From Saccoglossus kowalevskii (lineage: Eukaryota; Hemichordata; Enteropneusta; Harrimaniidae): a stretch of DNA of 27,652 nt. The position numbers were made by a program, and so were the translations under genes. Location: contig NW_003111823.1 of the NCBI RefSeq assembly GCF_000003605.2, forward strand, positions 1 to 27,652. The letters are read 5' to 3'. How positions within the stretch are numbered: position 1 is the first letter of the stretch; each line of letters opens with the position of its first letter. Below, piece after piece: positions 11,650-24,118 of the stretch. The notes below the pieces were generated by a model, which did not search any database, had not been told where the DNA came from, and saw only the letters and a program-made list of their open reading frames with translations.

Positions 11650-12600
11650 GATATCTTTGATAGTCACATCGGGTGATAGTACATACTTAATGGACATCTT
11701 TGATAATCACATCGGGTGGTAGTACATACTTAATGGACATCTTTGATAATCACATCGGGTGGTAGTACATAGTTAATGGACATCTTTGATAGTCACCTCG
11801 GGTGATAGTACGTACTTAATGGACATCTTTGATAGTCACCTCGGGTGATAGTACATACTTAATGGACATCTTTGATAGTCACATCGGGTGATAGTACATA
11901 CTTAATGGACATCTTTGATAGTCACATCGGGTGATAGTACATACTTAATGGACATCTGCGATAGTCACATCGGGTGATAGTACATACTTAATGGACATCT
12001 TTGATAGTCACATCGGGTGATAGTACATACTTAATGGACATCTGCGATAGTCACATCGGGTGGTAGTACATACTTAATTGACATCTTTGATAGTCACATC
12101 GGGTGATAGTACATACTTAATGGACATCTTTGATAGTCACCTCGGGTGATAGTACATACTTAATGGACATCTTTGATAGTCACCTCGGATGATAGTACAT
12201 ACTTAATGGACATTTTTGATAGTCACATCGGGTGATACTACATACTTAATGGACATCTTTGATAGTCACATCGGGTGATAGTACATACTTAATGGACATC
12301 TTTGATAGTCACCTCGGGTGATAGTACATACTTAATGGACATCTTTGATAGTCACATTGCGTGATAGTACATACTTAATGGACATCTTTGATAGTCACAT
12401 TGGGTGATAGTACATACTTAATGGCCTTTTTTGATAGTCACATCGGGTGATAGTACATACTTAATGGACATCTTTGATAGTCACATCGGGTGATAGTACA
12501 TACTTAATGGTCAACTTTGCTAGTCACATCCGGTGATAGTACATCCTTAATGGACATCTTTGGTAGTCACATCGGGTGATAGTACATACTTAATGGACAT
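11650..12600. repeat. Second copy of 7.3-8.2 kb block
   Basis: This carries the same marks as 7310-8160 (CATAGTTAATGG, TACGTAC at 11809, CATTGCGTG at 12355, CATCCGG at 12525). It has two added monomers after the TGCG at about 11956, where a TGCG-standard pair is repeated. It runs directly into the 12.33-13.20 kb block shared with 18.1 kb. Confidence 0.85.
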
Positions 12601-13200
12601 GTTTTCTAGTCACATCGGGTGATAGTACATGCTTAATGGACATCTTTGATAGTCACATCGGGTGATAGTACATACTTAATGGACATCTTTGATAATCACA
12701 TCGGGTGGTAGTACATACTTAATGGACATCTTTGATAATCACATCGGGTGGTAGTACATACTTAATGGACATCTTTGATAGTCACCTCGGGTGATAGTAC
12801 ATACTTAATGGACATCTTTGATAGTCACCTCGGGTGATAGTACATACTTAATGGACATCTTTGATAGTCACCTCGGGTGATAGTACATACTTAATGGACA
12901 TCTTTGATAGTCACATCGGGTGATAGTACATACTTAATGGACATCTTTGATAGTCACCTCGGGTGATAGTACATACTTAATGGACATCTTTGATAGTCAC
13001 ATTGGGTGATAGTACATACTTAATGGCCTTTTATGATAGTCACATCGGGTGATAGTACATACTTAATGTACATCTTTGATCGTCACATTGGGTGATATAC
13101 ATACTTAATGGACATCTTTGATAGTCACCTCGGATGATAGTACATACTTAGTGGACATTTTTGATAGTCACATCGGGTGATAGTACATACTTAATGGACA
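12330..13200. repeat. 870-bp block repeated at 18085-18955
   Basis: At a constant offset of 5755 this shares GGCCTTTTTT (12423/18178), GGTCAAC (12509/18264), CATGTTTTCTAG (12598/18353), GATAATC pair, CCTCGGG x3, standard, CCTCGGG, CATTGGG, GGCCTTTTATGATAG (13025/18780), TTAATGTACATC, GATC and CTTAGTGG. The constant offset over 20 monomers shows no whole-monomer gain or loss since copying. Confidence 0.87.
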
Positions 13201-14265
13201 TATTTGATAGTCACATCGGGTGAAAGTACATACTTAATGGACATCTTTGATAGTCACCTCGGGTGATAGTACATACTTAATGGACATCTTTGATAGTCAC
13301 ATCGGGTGATAGTACATACTTAATGGACATCTTTGATAGTCACCTCGGGTGATAGTACATACTTAATGGACATCTTTGATAGTCACATCGGGTGAAAGTA
13401 CATACTTAATGGATATCTTTGATAGTCACCTCGGGTGATAGGACATACTTAATGGACATCTTTGATAGTCACATCGGGTGATAGTACATACTTAATGGAC
13501 ATCTTTGATAGTCTCCTCGGGTGATAGTACATACTTAATGGACATCTTTGATAGTCACCTCGGATGATAGTACATATTTAATGGACATTTTTGATAGTCA
13601 CATTGGGTGATAGTACATACTTAATGGACATCTTTGCTAGTCACCTCGGGTGATAGTACATACTTAATGGACATCTTTGATAGTCACATCGGGTGATAGT
13701 ACATACTTAATGGACATCTTTGATAGTCACATCGGGTGATAGTACATACTTAATGGATATCTTTGATAGTCACATCGGGTGATAGTACATACTTAATGGA
13801 CATCTTTGATAGTCACATCGGGTGACAGTACATACTTAATGGACATCTTTGATAGTCACCTCGGATGATAGTACATACTTAATGGACATTTTTGATAGTC
13901 ACATCGGGTGATACTACATACTTAATGGACATCTTTGATAGTCACATCGGGTGATAGTACATACTTAATGGACATCTTTGATAGTCACCTCGGATGATAG
14001 TACATACTTAATGGACATTTTTGATAGTCACATCGGGTGATACTACATACTTAATGGACATCTTTGATAGTCACCTCGGGTGATAGTACATACTTAATGG
14101 ACATCTTTGATAGTCACCTCGGGTGATAGTACATACTTAATGGACATCTTTGATAGTCACATCGGGTGATAGTACATACTTAATGGACATCTTTGATAGT
14201 CACCTCGGGTGATAGTACATACTTAATGGACATCTTTGATAGTCACATTGGGTGATAGTACATAC
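13020..14265. repeat. 29-monomer unit (1246 bp), copy 1
   Basis: The unit runs from GGCCTTTTATGATAG (13025) to the next such monomer (14271). Marks in order: TTAATGTACATC with GATC, CTTAGTGG, CATATTTGATAG, GGTGAAAG, GGATATC, GATAGGAC, GTCTCCTCGGG (13511), CATATTTAATGG, TTTGCTAGTCACCTC, GGATATC, GTGACAGTAC (13822), two CCTCGGATG/CATTTTT/GATACTAC cassettes, then CCTCGGG-rich monomers. A third copy lies at the right end of the window. Confidence 0.87.
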
Positions 14266-15053
14266 TTAATGGCCTTTTATGATAGTCACATCGGGTGATA
14301 GTACATACTTAATGTACATCTTTGATCGTCACATTGGGTGATATACATACTTAATGGACATCTTTGATAGTCACCTCGGATGATAGTACATACTTAGTGG
14401 ACATTTTTGATAGTCACATCGGGTGATAGTACATACTTAATGGACATATTTGATAGTCACATCGGGTGAAAGTACATACTTAATGGACATCTTTGATAGT
14501 CACCTCGGGTGATAGTACATACTTAATGGACATCTTTGATAGTCACATCGGGTGATAGTACATACTTAATGGACATCTTTGATAGTCACCTCGGGTGATA
14601 GTACATACTTAATGGACATCTTTGATAGTCACATCGGGTGAAAGTACATACTTAATGGATATCTTTGATAGTCACCTCGGGTGATAGGACATACTTAATG
14701 GACATCTTTGATAGTCACATCGGGTGATAGTACATACTTAATGGACATCTTTGATAGTCTCCTCGGGTGATAGTACATACTTAATGGACATCTTTGATAG
14801 TCACCTCGGATGATAGTACATATTTAATGGACATTTTTGATAGTCACATTGGGTGATAGTACATACTTAATGGACATCTTTGCTAGTCACCTCGGGTGAT
14901 AGTACATACTTAATGGACATCTTTGATAGTCACATCGGGTGATAGTACATACTTAATGGACATCTTTGATAGTCACATCGGGTGATAGTACATACTTAAT
15001 GGATATCTTTGATAGTCACATCGGGTGATAGTACATACTTAATGGACATCTTT
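14266..15053. repeat. 29-monomer unit, copy 2 (truncated)
   Basis: All marks of 13020-13806 recur at offset 1246, including GTCTCC (14757), GATAGGAC and TTTGCTAG. The match stops at about 15053, where TTTGGTAG opens a TTTTCTAG/GATAATC cassette instead of the GTGACAG monomer. The truncated end marks a recombination point into a different part of the array. Confidence 0.86.
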
Positions 15054-16331
15054 GGTAGTCACATCGGGTGATAGTACATACTTAATGGACATCTTTTCTA
15101 GTCACATCGGGTGATAGTACATGCTTAATGGACATCTTTGATAGTCACATCGGGTGATAGTACATACTTAATGGACATCTTTGATAATCACATCGGGTGG
15201 TAGTACATACTTAATGGACATCTTTGATAATCACATCGGGTGGTAGTACATACTTAATGGACATCTTTGATAGTCACCTCGGGTGATAGTACATACTTAA
15301 TGGACATCTTTGATAGTCACCTCGGGTGATAGTACATACTTAATGGACATCTTTGATAGTCACATCGGGTGATAGTACATACTTAATGGACATCTTTGAT
15401 AGTCACATCGGGTGATAGTACATACTTAATGGACATCTGCGATAGTCACATCGGGTGATAGTACATACTTAATGGACATCTTTGATAGTCACTTCGGATG
15501 ATAGTACATACTTAATGGACATCTTTTCTAGTCACATCGGGTGATAGTACATGCTTAATGGACATCTTTGATAGTCACATCGGGTGATAGTACATACTTA
15601 ATGGACATCTTTGATCGTCACATCGGGTGATATACATACTTAATGGACATCTTTGATAGTCACCTCGGATGATAGTACATACTTAATGGACATTTTTGAT
15701 AGTCACATCGGGTGATAGTACATACTTAATGGACATCTTTGATAGTCACATCGGGTGATAGTACATACTTAATGGACATCTTTGATAGTCACCTCGGGTG
15801 ATAGTACATACTTAATGGACATCTTTGATAGTCACATTGGGTGATAGTACATACTTAATGGACATCTTTGATAGTCACATTGGGTGATAGTACATGCTTA
15901 ATGGACATCTTTGATAGTCACATCGGGTGATAGTACATACTTAATGGACATCTTTGATCGTCACATCGGGTGATATACATACTTAATGGACATCTTTGAT
16001 AGTCACCTCGGATGATAGTACATACTTAATGGACATTTTTGATAGTCACATCGGGTGATAGTACATACTTAATGGACATCTTTGATAGTCACCTCGGGTG
16101 ATAGTACATACTTAATGGACATCTTTGATAGTCACCTCGGGTGATAGTACATACTTAATGGACATCTTTGATAGTCACCTCGGGTGATAGTACATACTTA
16201 ATGGACATCTTTGATAGTCACATCGGGTGATAGTACATACTTAATGGACATCTTTGATAGTCACCTCGGGTGATAGTACATACTTAATGGACATCTTTGA
16301 TAGTCACATTGGGTGATAGTACATACTTAAT
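15054..16331. repeat. Mosaic of GATAATC, TTTTCTAG and GATC cassettes
   Basis: The stretch opens TTTGGTAG, TTTTCTAG/ATGCTT (15086), standard, GATAATC pair (15183), CCTCGGG x2, TGCG (about 15439), CTTCGGATG, then another TTTTCTAG/ATGCTT, then two GATC cassettes (15613 and 15956, 8 monomers apart) and CCTCGGG x3 before the next GGCCTTTTAT. The same opening order from TTTGGTAG recurs near 16897-17340. Confidence 0.78.
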
Positions 16332-16570
16332 GGCCTTTTATGATAGTCACATCGGGTGATAGTACATACTTAATGTACATCTTTGATCGTCACATTGGGT
16401 GATATACATACTTAATGGACATCTTTGATAGTCACCTCGGATGATAGTACATACTTAGTGGACATTTTTGATAGTCACATCGGGTGATAGTACATACTTA
16501 ATGGACATCTTTGATAGTCACATCGGGTGATAGTACATACTTAATGGACATCTTTGATCGTCACATCGGG
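16327..16570. repeat. GGCCTTTTAT cassette with double GATC
   Basis: GGCCTTTTATGATAG (16332), TTAATGTACATC with GATC (16385), CTTAGTGG, standard, then a second GATC monomer with the rare GCTATAC (16572). The same pair with GCTATAC occurs at 18780-19026, offset 2448. The two GATC sites are 171 bp apart (4 monomers) in both places. Confidence 0.85.
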
Positions 16571-16689
16571 TGCTATACATACTTAATGGACATCTTTGAT
16601 AGTCACCTCGGATGATAGTACATACTTAATGGACATTTTTGATAGTCACATCGGGTGATAGTACATACTTAATGGACATCTTTGATAGT

Positions 16690-17324
16690 CACCTCGGATG
16701 ATAGTACATACTTAATGGACATTTTTGATAGTCACATCGGGTGATACTACATACTTAATGGTCTTTTTTGATAGTCACATCGGGTGATAGTACATACTTA
16801 ATGGACACCTTTGATAGTCACATCGGGTGATAGTACATACTTAATGGTCAACTTTGCTAGTCACATCGGGTGATAGTACATACTTAATGGACATCTTTGG
16901 TAGTCACATCGGGTGATAGTACATACTTAATGGACATCTTTTCTAGTCACATCGGGTGATAGTACATGCTTAATGGACATCTTTGATAGTCACATCGGGT
17001 GATAGTACATACTTAATGGACATCTTTGATAATCACATCGGGTGGTAGTACATACTTAATGGACATCTTTGATAATCACATCGGGTGGTAGTACATACTT
17101 AATGGACATCTTTGATAGTCACCTCGGGTGATAGTACATACTTAATGGACATCTTTGATAGTCACCTCGGGTGATAGTACATACTTAATGGACATCTTTG
17201 ATAGTCACATCGGGTGATAGTACATACTTAATGGACATCTTTGATAGTCACATCGGGTGATAGTACATACTTAATGGACATCTGCGATAGTCACATCGGG
17301 TGATAGTACATACTTAATGGACAT
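16690..17324. repeat. Second copy of 9.6-10.06 kb cassette
   Basis: GGTCTTTTTTGATAG (16759), ACACCTTTGATAG, GGTCAACTTTGCTAG (16846), TTTGGTAG, TTTTCTAG/ATGCTT, standard, GATAATC pair (17028), CCTCGGG x2, standard x2 and TGCG (17283) follow in order. It lacks the two single-base indels present in the 9.7 kb copy, so those arose after the duplication or are read errors. Confidence 0.8.
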
Positions 17325-17965
17325 CTTTGATAGTCACTTCGGATGATAGTACATACTTAATGGACATTTTTGATAGTCACATCGGGTGATACTACATACT
17401 TAATGGACATCTTTGATAGTCACATCGGGTGATAGTACATACTTAATGGACATCTTTGATAGTCACCTCGGGTGATAGTACATACTTAATGGACATCTTT
17501 GATAGTCACATTGGGTGATAGTACATACTTAATGGACATCTTTGATAGTCACATTGGGTGATAGTACATACTTAATGGACATCTTTGATAGTCACATCGG
17601 GAGATAGTACATACTTAATGGACATCTTTGATAGTCACATCGGGTGATAGTACCTATTTAATGGACATCTTTGATAGTCACCTCGGGTGATAGTACATAC
17701 TTAATGGACATCTTTGATAGTCACATCGGGTGATAGTTCATACTTAATGGACATCTTTGATAGTCACCTCGGGTGATAGTACATACTTAATGGACATCTT
17801 TGATAGTCACCTCGATTGATAGTACATACTTAATGGACATCTTTGATAGTCACATCTGGTGATAGTACATACTTAATGGACATCTTTGATCGTCACATCG
17901 GGTGATATACATACTTAATGGACATCTTTGATAGTCACCTCGGATGATAGTACATACTTAATGGA
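17325..17965. repeat. Higher-order segment copied at 23980-24620
   Basis: Monomers 11-18 then 3-9 of the canonical order, at constant offset 6655 from the right-hand copy. Shared rare marks are CTTCGGATG (17337), CGGGAGATAG, TACCTATTTAATGG (17651), CCTCGATTG, CATCTGGTG and GATC (17888). Monomers 1 and 2 are missing in both copies, which makes this a 16-monomer derivative of the 18-mer. Confidence 0.87.
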
Positions 17966-18084
17966 CATTTTTGATAGTCACATCGGGTGATACTACATAC
18001 TTAATGGACATCTTTGATAGTCACCTCGGATGATAGTACATACTTAATGGACATTTTTGATAGTCACATCGGGTGATACTACAT

Positions 18085-18955
18085 ACTTAATGGACATCTT
18101 TGATAGTCACATTGGGTGATAGTACATACTTAATGGACATCTTTGATAGTCACATTGGGTGATAGTACATACTTAATGGCCTTTTTTGATAGTCACATCG
18201 GGTGATAGTACATACTTAATGGACATCTTTGATAGCCACATCGGGTGATAGTACATACTTAATGGTCAACTTTGCTAGTCACATCGGGTGATAGTACATA
18301 CTTAATGGACATCTTTGGTAGTCACATCGGGTGATAGTACATACTTAATGGACATGTTTTCTAGTCACATCGGGTGATAGTACATGCTTAATGGACATCT
18401 TTGATAGTCACATCGGGTGATAGTACATACTTAATGGACATCTTTGATAATCACATCGGGTGGTAGTACATACTTAATGGACATCTTTGATAATCACATC
18501 GGGTGGTAGTACATACTTAATGGACATCTTTGATAGTCACCTCGGGTGATAGTACATACTTAATGGACATCTTTGATAGTCACCTCGGGTGATAGTACAT
18601 ACTTAATGGACATCTTTGATAGTCACCTCGGGTGATAGTACATACTTAATGGACATCTTTGATAGTCACATCGGGTGATAGTACATACTTAATGGACATC
18701 TTTGATAGTCACCTCGGGTGATAGTACATACTTAATGGACATCTTTGATAGTCACATTGGGTGATAGTACATACTTAATGGCCTTTTATGATAGTCACAT
18801 CGGGTGATAGTACATACTTAATGTACATCTTTGATCGTCACATTGGGTGATATACATACTTAATGGACATCTTTGATAGTCACCTCGGATGATAGTACAT
18901 ACTTAGTGGACATTTTTGATAGTCACATCGGGTGATAGTACATACTTAATGGACA
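18085..18955. repeat. Second copy of 12.33-13.20 kb block
   Basis: See the shared marks at offset 5755. Differences are few: GATAGCCAC (18233), CATCGGG instead of CATCCGG, and a standard CATCTTTGATAG where the left copy has CATATTTGATAG at the right limit. It is followed by the GCTATAC GATC monomer (19004) and the second 18-mer family. Confidence 0.86.
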
Positions 18956-18988
18956 TCTTTGATAGTCACATCGGGTGATAGTACATAC

Positions 18989-19761
18989 TTAATGGACATC
19001 TTTGATCGTCACATCGGGTGCTATACATACTTAATGGACATCTTTGATAGTCACCTCGGATGATAGTACATACTTAATGGACATTTTTGATAGTCACATC
19101 GGGTGATAGTACATACTTAATGGACATCTTTGATAGTCACCTCGGATGATAGTACATACTTAATGGACATTTTTGATAGTCACATCGGGTGATACTACAT
19201 ACTTAATGGACATCTTTGATAGTCACATCGGGTGATAGTACATACTTAATGGACATCTTTGATAGTCACCTCGGGTGATAGTACATACTTAATGGACATC
19301 TTTGATAGTCACATTGGGTGATAGTACATACTTAATGGACATCTTTGATAGTCACATTGGGTGATAGTACATACTTAATGGCCTTTTTTGATAGTCACAT
19401 CGGGTGATACTACATACTTAATGGACATCTTTGATAGTCACATCGGGTGATAGTACATACTTAATGGACATCTTTGATAGTCACATCGGGTGATAGTACA
19501 TACTTAATGGACATCTGCGATAGTCACATCGGGTGATAGTACATACTTAATTGATATCTTTGATAGTCACATCGGGTGATAGTACATACTTAATGGACAT
19601 CTTTGATAGTCACCTCGGGTGATAGTACATACTTAATGGACATCTTTGATAGTCACATCGGGTGATAGTACATACTTAATGGACATCTTTTCTAGTCACA
19701 TCGGGTGATAGTACATGCTTAATGGACATCTTTGATAGTCACATCGGGTGATAGTACATAC
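18989..19761. repeat. Second-family 18-monomer unit, copy A
   Basis: The unit runs GATC to GATC (19004 to 19777, 773 bp). Order: GATC (GCTATAC), CCTCGGATG, CATTTTT, CCTCGGATG, CATTTTT/GATACTAC, standard, CCTCGGG, CATTGGG, CATTGGG, GGCCTTTTTT/GATACTAC (19380), two standard, TGCG with GATAG, TTAATTGATATC, CCTCGGG, standard, TTTTCTAG/ATGCTT, standard. It shares monomers 8-16 with the first family but replaces 17-18 and 4-7 with GGCCTTTT and TTTTCTAG types. Confidence 0.87.
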
Positions 19762-20534
19762 TTAATGGACATCTTTGATCGTCACATCGGGTGATATACA
19801 TACTTAATGGACATCTTTGATAGTCACCTCGGATGATAGTACATACTTAATGGACATTTTTGATAGTCACATCGGGTGATAGTACATACTTAATGGACAT
19901 CTTTGATAGTCACCTCGGATGATAGTACATACTTAATGGACATTTTTGATAGTCACATCGGGTGATACTACATACTTAATGGACATCTTTGATAGTCACA
20001 TCGGGTGATAGTACATACTTAATGGACATCTTTGATAGTCACCTCGGGTGATAGTACATACTTAATGGACATCTTTGATAGTCACATTGGGTGATAGTAC
20101 ATACTTAATGGACATCTTTGATAGTCACATTGGGTGATAGTACATACTTAATGGCCTTTTTTGATAGTAACATCGGGTGATACTACATACTTAATGGACA
20201 TCTTTGATAGTCACATCGGGTGATAGTACATACTTAATGGACATCTTTGATAGTCACATCGGGTGATAGTACATACTTAATGGACATCTGCGATAGTCAC
20301 ATCGGGTGATAGTACATACTTAATTGACATCTTTGATAGTCACATCGGGTGATAGTACATACTTAATGGACATCTTTGATAGTCACCTCGGGTGATAGTA
20401 CATACTTAATGGACATCTTTGATAGTCACATCGGGTGATAGTACATACTTAATGGACATCTTTTCTAGTCACATCGGGTGATAGTACATGCTTAATGGAC
20501 ATCTTTGATAGTCACATCGGGTGATAGTACATAC
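19762..20534. repeat. Second-family 18-monomer unit, copy B
   Basis: An exact structural repeat of the preceding 773 bp (GATC 19777 to 20550). Differences noticed: GATAGTAACATC (20165), TTAATTGACATC in place of TTAATTGATATC, and GATATAC in place of GCTATAC. The few differences imply a recent duplication. Confidence 0.88.
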
Positions 20535-21649
20535 TTAATGGACATCTTTGATCGTCACATCGGGTGATATACATACTTAATGGACATCTTTGATAGTCAC
20601 CTCGGATGATAGTACATACTTAATGGACATTTTTGATAGTCACATCGGGTGATAGTACATACTTAATGGACATCTTTGATAGTCACCTCGGATGATAGTA
20701 CATACTTAATGGACATTTTTGATAGTCACATCGGGTGATACTACATACTTAATGGACATCTTTGATAGTCACATCGGGTGATAGTACATACTTAATGGAC
20801 ATCTTTGATAGTCACCTCGGGTGATAGTACATACTTAATGGACATCTTTGATAGTCACATTGGGTGATAGTACATACTTAATGGACATCTTTGATAGTCA
20901 CATTGGGTGATAGTACATGCTTAATGGACATCTTTGATAGTCACATCGGGTGATAGTACATACTTAATGGACATCTTTGATCGTCACATCGGGTGATATA
21001 CATACTTAATGGACATCTTTGATAGTCACCTCGGATGATAGTACATACTTAATGGACATTTTTGATAGTCACATCGGGTGATAGTACATACTTAATGGAC
21101 ATCTTTGATAGTCACCTCGGGTGATAGTACATACTTAATGGACATCTTTGATAGTCACATTGAGTGATAGTACATACTTAATGGACATCTTTGATAGTCA
21201 CATTGGGTGATAGTACATACTTAATGGCCTTTTTTGATAGTCACATCGGGTGATACTACATACTTAATGGACATCTTTGATCGTCACATCGGGTGATATA
21301 CATACTTAATGGACATCTTTGATAGTCACCTCGGATGATAGTACATACTTAATGGACATTTTTGATAGTCACATCGGGTGATAGTACATACTTAATGGAC
21401 ATCTTTGATAGTCACCTCGGATGATAGTACATACTTAATGGACATTTTTGATAGTCACATCGGGTGATACTACATACTTAATGGACATCTTTGATAGTCA
21501 CATCGGGTGATAGTACATACTTAATGGACATCTTTGATAGTCACCTCGGGTGATAGTACATACTTAATGGACATCTTTGATAGTCACATTGGGTGATAGT
21601 ACATACTTAATGGACATCTTTGATAGTCACATTGGGTGATAGTACATAC
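20535..21649. repeat. Truncated second-family units
   Basis: After GATC 20550 the order of copies A and B holds to the second CATTGGG monomer, which carries ATGCTT and leads at once to a standard monomer and GATC 20979, a 10-monomer version. The next interval (20979 to 21279) is only 7 monomers and includes CATTGAGTG and GGCCTTTTTT. A third series from 21279 runs through CCTCGGATG cassettes to two CATTGGG monomers. Unit lengths of 18, 18, 10 and 7 in a row show active whole-monomer deletion or addition. Confidence 0.8.
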
Positions 21650-22079
21650 TTAATGGACATCTTTTCTAGTTACATTGGGTGATAGTACATACTTATTGGA
21701 CGTCTTTGGTAGTCACCTCGGGTGATAGTACATACTTAATTGACATCTTTGATAGTCACATCGGGTGATACTACATACTTAATGGACATATTTGATAGTC
21801 ACCTCGGGTGATAGTACATACTTAATGGACATCTTTGATAGTCACATCGGGTGATAGTACATACTTAATGGACATCTTTTCTAGTTACATTGGGTGATAG
21901 TACATACTTATTGGACGTCTTTGGTAGTCACCTCGGGTGATAGTACATACTTAATTGACATCTTTGATAGTCACATCGGGTGATACTACATACTTAATGG
22001 ACATATTTGATAGTCACCTCGGGTGATAGTACATACTTAATGGACATTTTTGATAGTCACATCGGGTGATAGTACATAC
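21650..22079. repeat. 5-monomer tandem pair with GACGTC
   Basis: The 215-bp unit is TTTTCTAGTTACATTGGG; TTATTGGACGTC with TTTGGTAG and CCTCGGG; AATTGAC with GATACTAC; CATATTTGATAG with CCTCGGG; and a standard-type monomer. Copy 1 is 21650-21864 and copy 2 is 21865-22079, whose last monomer has CATTTTT. TAGTTAC and the palindrome GACGTC are found only here, so the variants arose locally and were then duplicated. Confidence 0.87.
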
Positions 22080-22465
22080 TTAATGGACATCTTTGATAGT
22101 CACCTCGGATGATAGTACATACTTAATGGACATTTTTGATAGTCACAACGGGTGATACTACATACTTAATGGACATCTTTGATAGTCACATCGGGTGATA
22201 GTACATACTTAATGGACATCTTTGATAGTCACCTCGGGTGATAGTACATACTTAATGGACATCTTTGATAGTCACATTGGGTGATAGTACATACTTAATG
22301 GACATCTTTGATAGTCACATTGGGTGATAGTACATACTTAATGGCCTTTTTTGATAGTCACATCGGGTGATACTACATACTTAATGGACATCTTTGATAG
22401 TCACATCGGGTGATAGTACATACTTAATGGACATCTTTGATAGTCACATCGGGTGATAGTACATA
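22080..22465. repeat. Link segment: CCTCGGATG to GGCCTTTTTT series
   Basis: CCTCGGATG, CATTTTT with GTCACAACGGG and GATACTAC (22144), standard, CCTCGGG, CATTGGG, CATTGGG, GGCCTTTTTT/GATACTAC (about 22345), then standard monomers. The order copies the second-family 18-mer as at 19250-19480, then switches to the first-family order at GTTCAT (22503). Confidence 0.78.
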
Positions 22466-23326
22466 CTTAATGGACATCTTTGATAGTCACATCGGGTGAT
22501 AGTTCATACTTAATGGACATCTTTGATAGTCACCTCGGGTGATAGTACATACTTAATGGACATCTTTGATAGTCACCTCGATTGATAGTACATACTTAAT
22601 GGACATCTTTGATAGTCACATCGGGTGATAGTACATACTTAATGGACATCTTTGATCGTCACATCGGGTGATATACATACTTAATGGACATCTTTGATAG
22701 TCACCTCGGATGATAGTACATACTTAATGGACATTTTTGATAGTCACATCGGGTGATAGTACATACTTAATGGACATCTTTGATAGTCACTTCGGATGAT
22801 AGTACATACTTAATGGACATTTTTGATAGTCACATCGGGTGATACTACATACTTAATGGACATCTTTGATAGTCACATCGGGTGATAGTACATACTTAAT
22901 GGACATCTTTGATAGTCATCTCGGGTGATAGTACATACTTAATGGACATCTTTGATAGTCACATCGGGTGATAGTACATACTTAATGGACATCTTTGATA
23001 GTCACATTGGGTGATAGTACATACTTAATTGACATCTTTGATAGTCACATCGGGTGATAGTACATATTTAATGGACATCTTTGATAGTCACCTCGGGTGA
23101 TAGTACATACTTAATGGACATCTTTGATAGTCACATCGGGTGATAGGTCATACTTAATGGACATCTTTGATAGTCACCTCGGGTGATAGTACATACTTAA
23201 TGGACATCTTTGATAGTCACCTCGATTGATAGTACATACTTAATGGACATCTTTGATAGTCACATCTGGTGATAGTACATACTTAATGGACATCTTTGAT
23301 CGTCACATCGGGTGATATACATACTT
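22466..23326. repeat. Copy of 2.50-3.36 kb at 20 kb distance
   Basis: At constant offset 19971 this matches 2495-3355: GTTCAT (22503), CCTCGATTG, GATC (22654), CTTCGGATG, GATACTAC, CATCTCGGG (22917), AATTGAC, CATATTTAATGG (23062), CATCTGGTG and GATC (23298). It reproduces the shortened 15-monomer form. One local difference is GATAGGTCAT (about 23145) for GATAGTTCAT. Confidence 0.87.
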
Positions 23327-24118
23327 AATGGACAGCTTTAATAGTCACATCGGGTGATAGTACATACTTAATGGACATCTTTGATAGTCACATTGGGTGA
23401 TAGTACATACTTAATGGACATCTTTGATAGTCACATTGGGTGATAGTACATACTTAATGGACATCTTTGATAGTCACATCGGGAGATAGTACATACTTAA
23501 TGGACATCTTTGATAGTCACATCGGGTGATAGTACATACTTAATGGACATCTGCGATAGTCACATCGGGTGATAGTACATACTTAATTGACATCGTTGAT
23601 AGTCACATCGGGTGATAGTACATACTTAATGGACATCTTTGATAGTCACCTCGGGTGATAGTACATACTTAATGGACATCTTTGATAGTCACATCGGGTG
23701 ATAGTTCATACTTAATGGACATCTTTGATAGTCACCTCGGGTGATAGTACATACTTAATGGACATCTTTGATAGTCACCTCGATTGATAGTACATACTTA
23801 ATGGACATCTTTGATAGTCACATCGGGTGATAGTACATACTTAATGGACATCTTTGATCGTCACATCGGGTGATATACATACTTAATGGACATCTTTGAT
23901 AGTCACCTCGGATGATAGTACATACTTAATGGACATTTTTGATAGTCACATCGGGTGATAGTACATACTTAATGGACATCTTTGATAGTCACTTCGGATG
24001 ATAGTACATACTTAATGGACATTTTTGATAGTCACATCGGGTGATACTACATACTTAATGGACATCTTTGATAGTCACATCGGGTGATAGTACATACTTA
24101 ATGGACATCTTTGATAGT
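23326..24118. repeat. Copy of 2.15-2.95 kb joined out of order
   Basis: At offset 21173 this matches 2153-2945, starting with the private CAGCTTTAATAG (23332) and passing CATTGGG x2, CGGGAGATAG, TGCG (23552), AATTGAC, GTTCAT, CCTCGATTG, GATC (23856), CTTCGGATG and GATACTAC. Because the preceding block copies 2495-3355, the join at about 23326 places a later piece before an earlier one, the expected product of unequal exchange. Confidence 0.87.
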
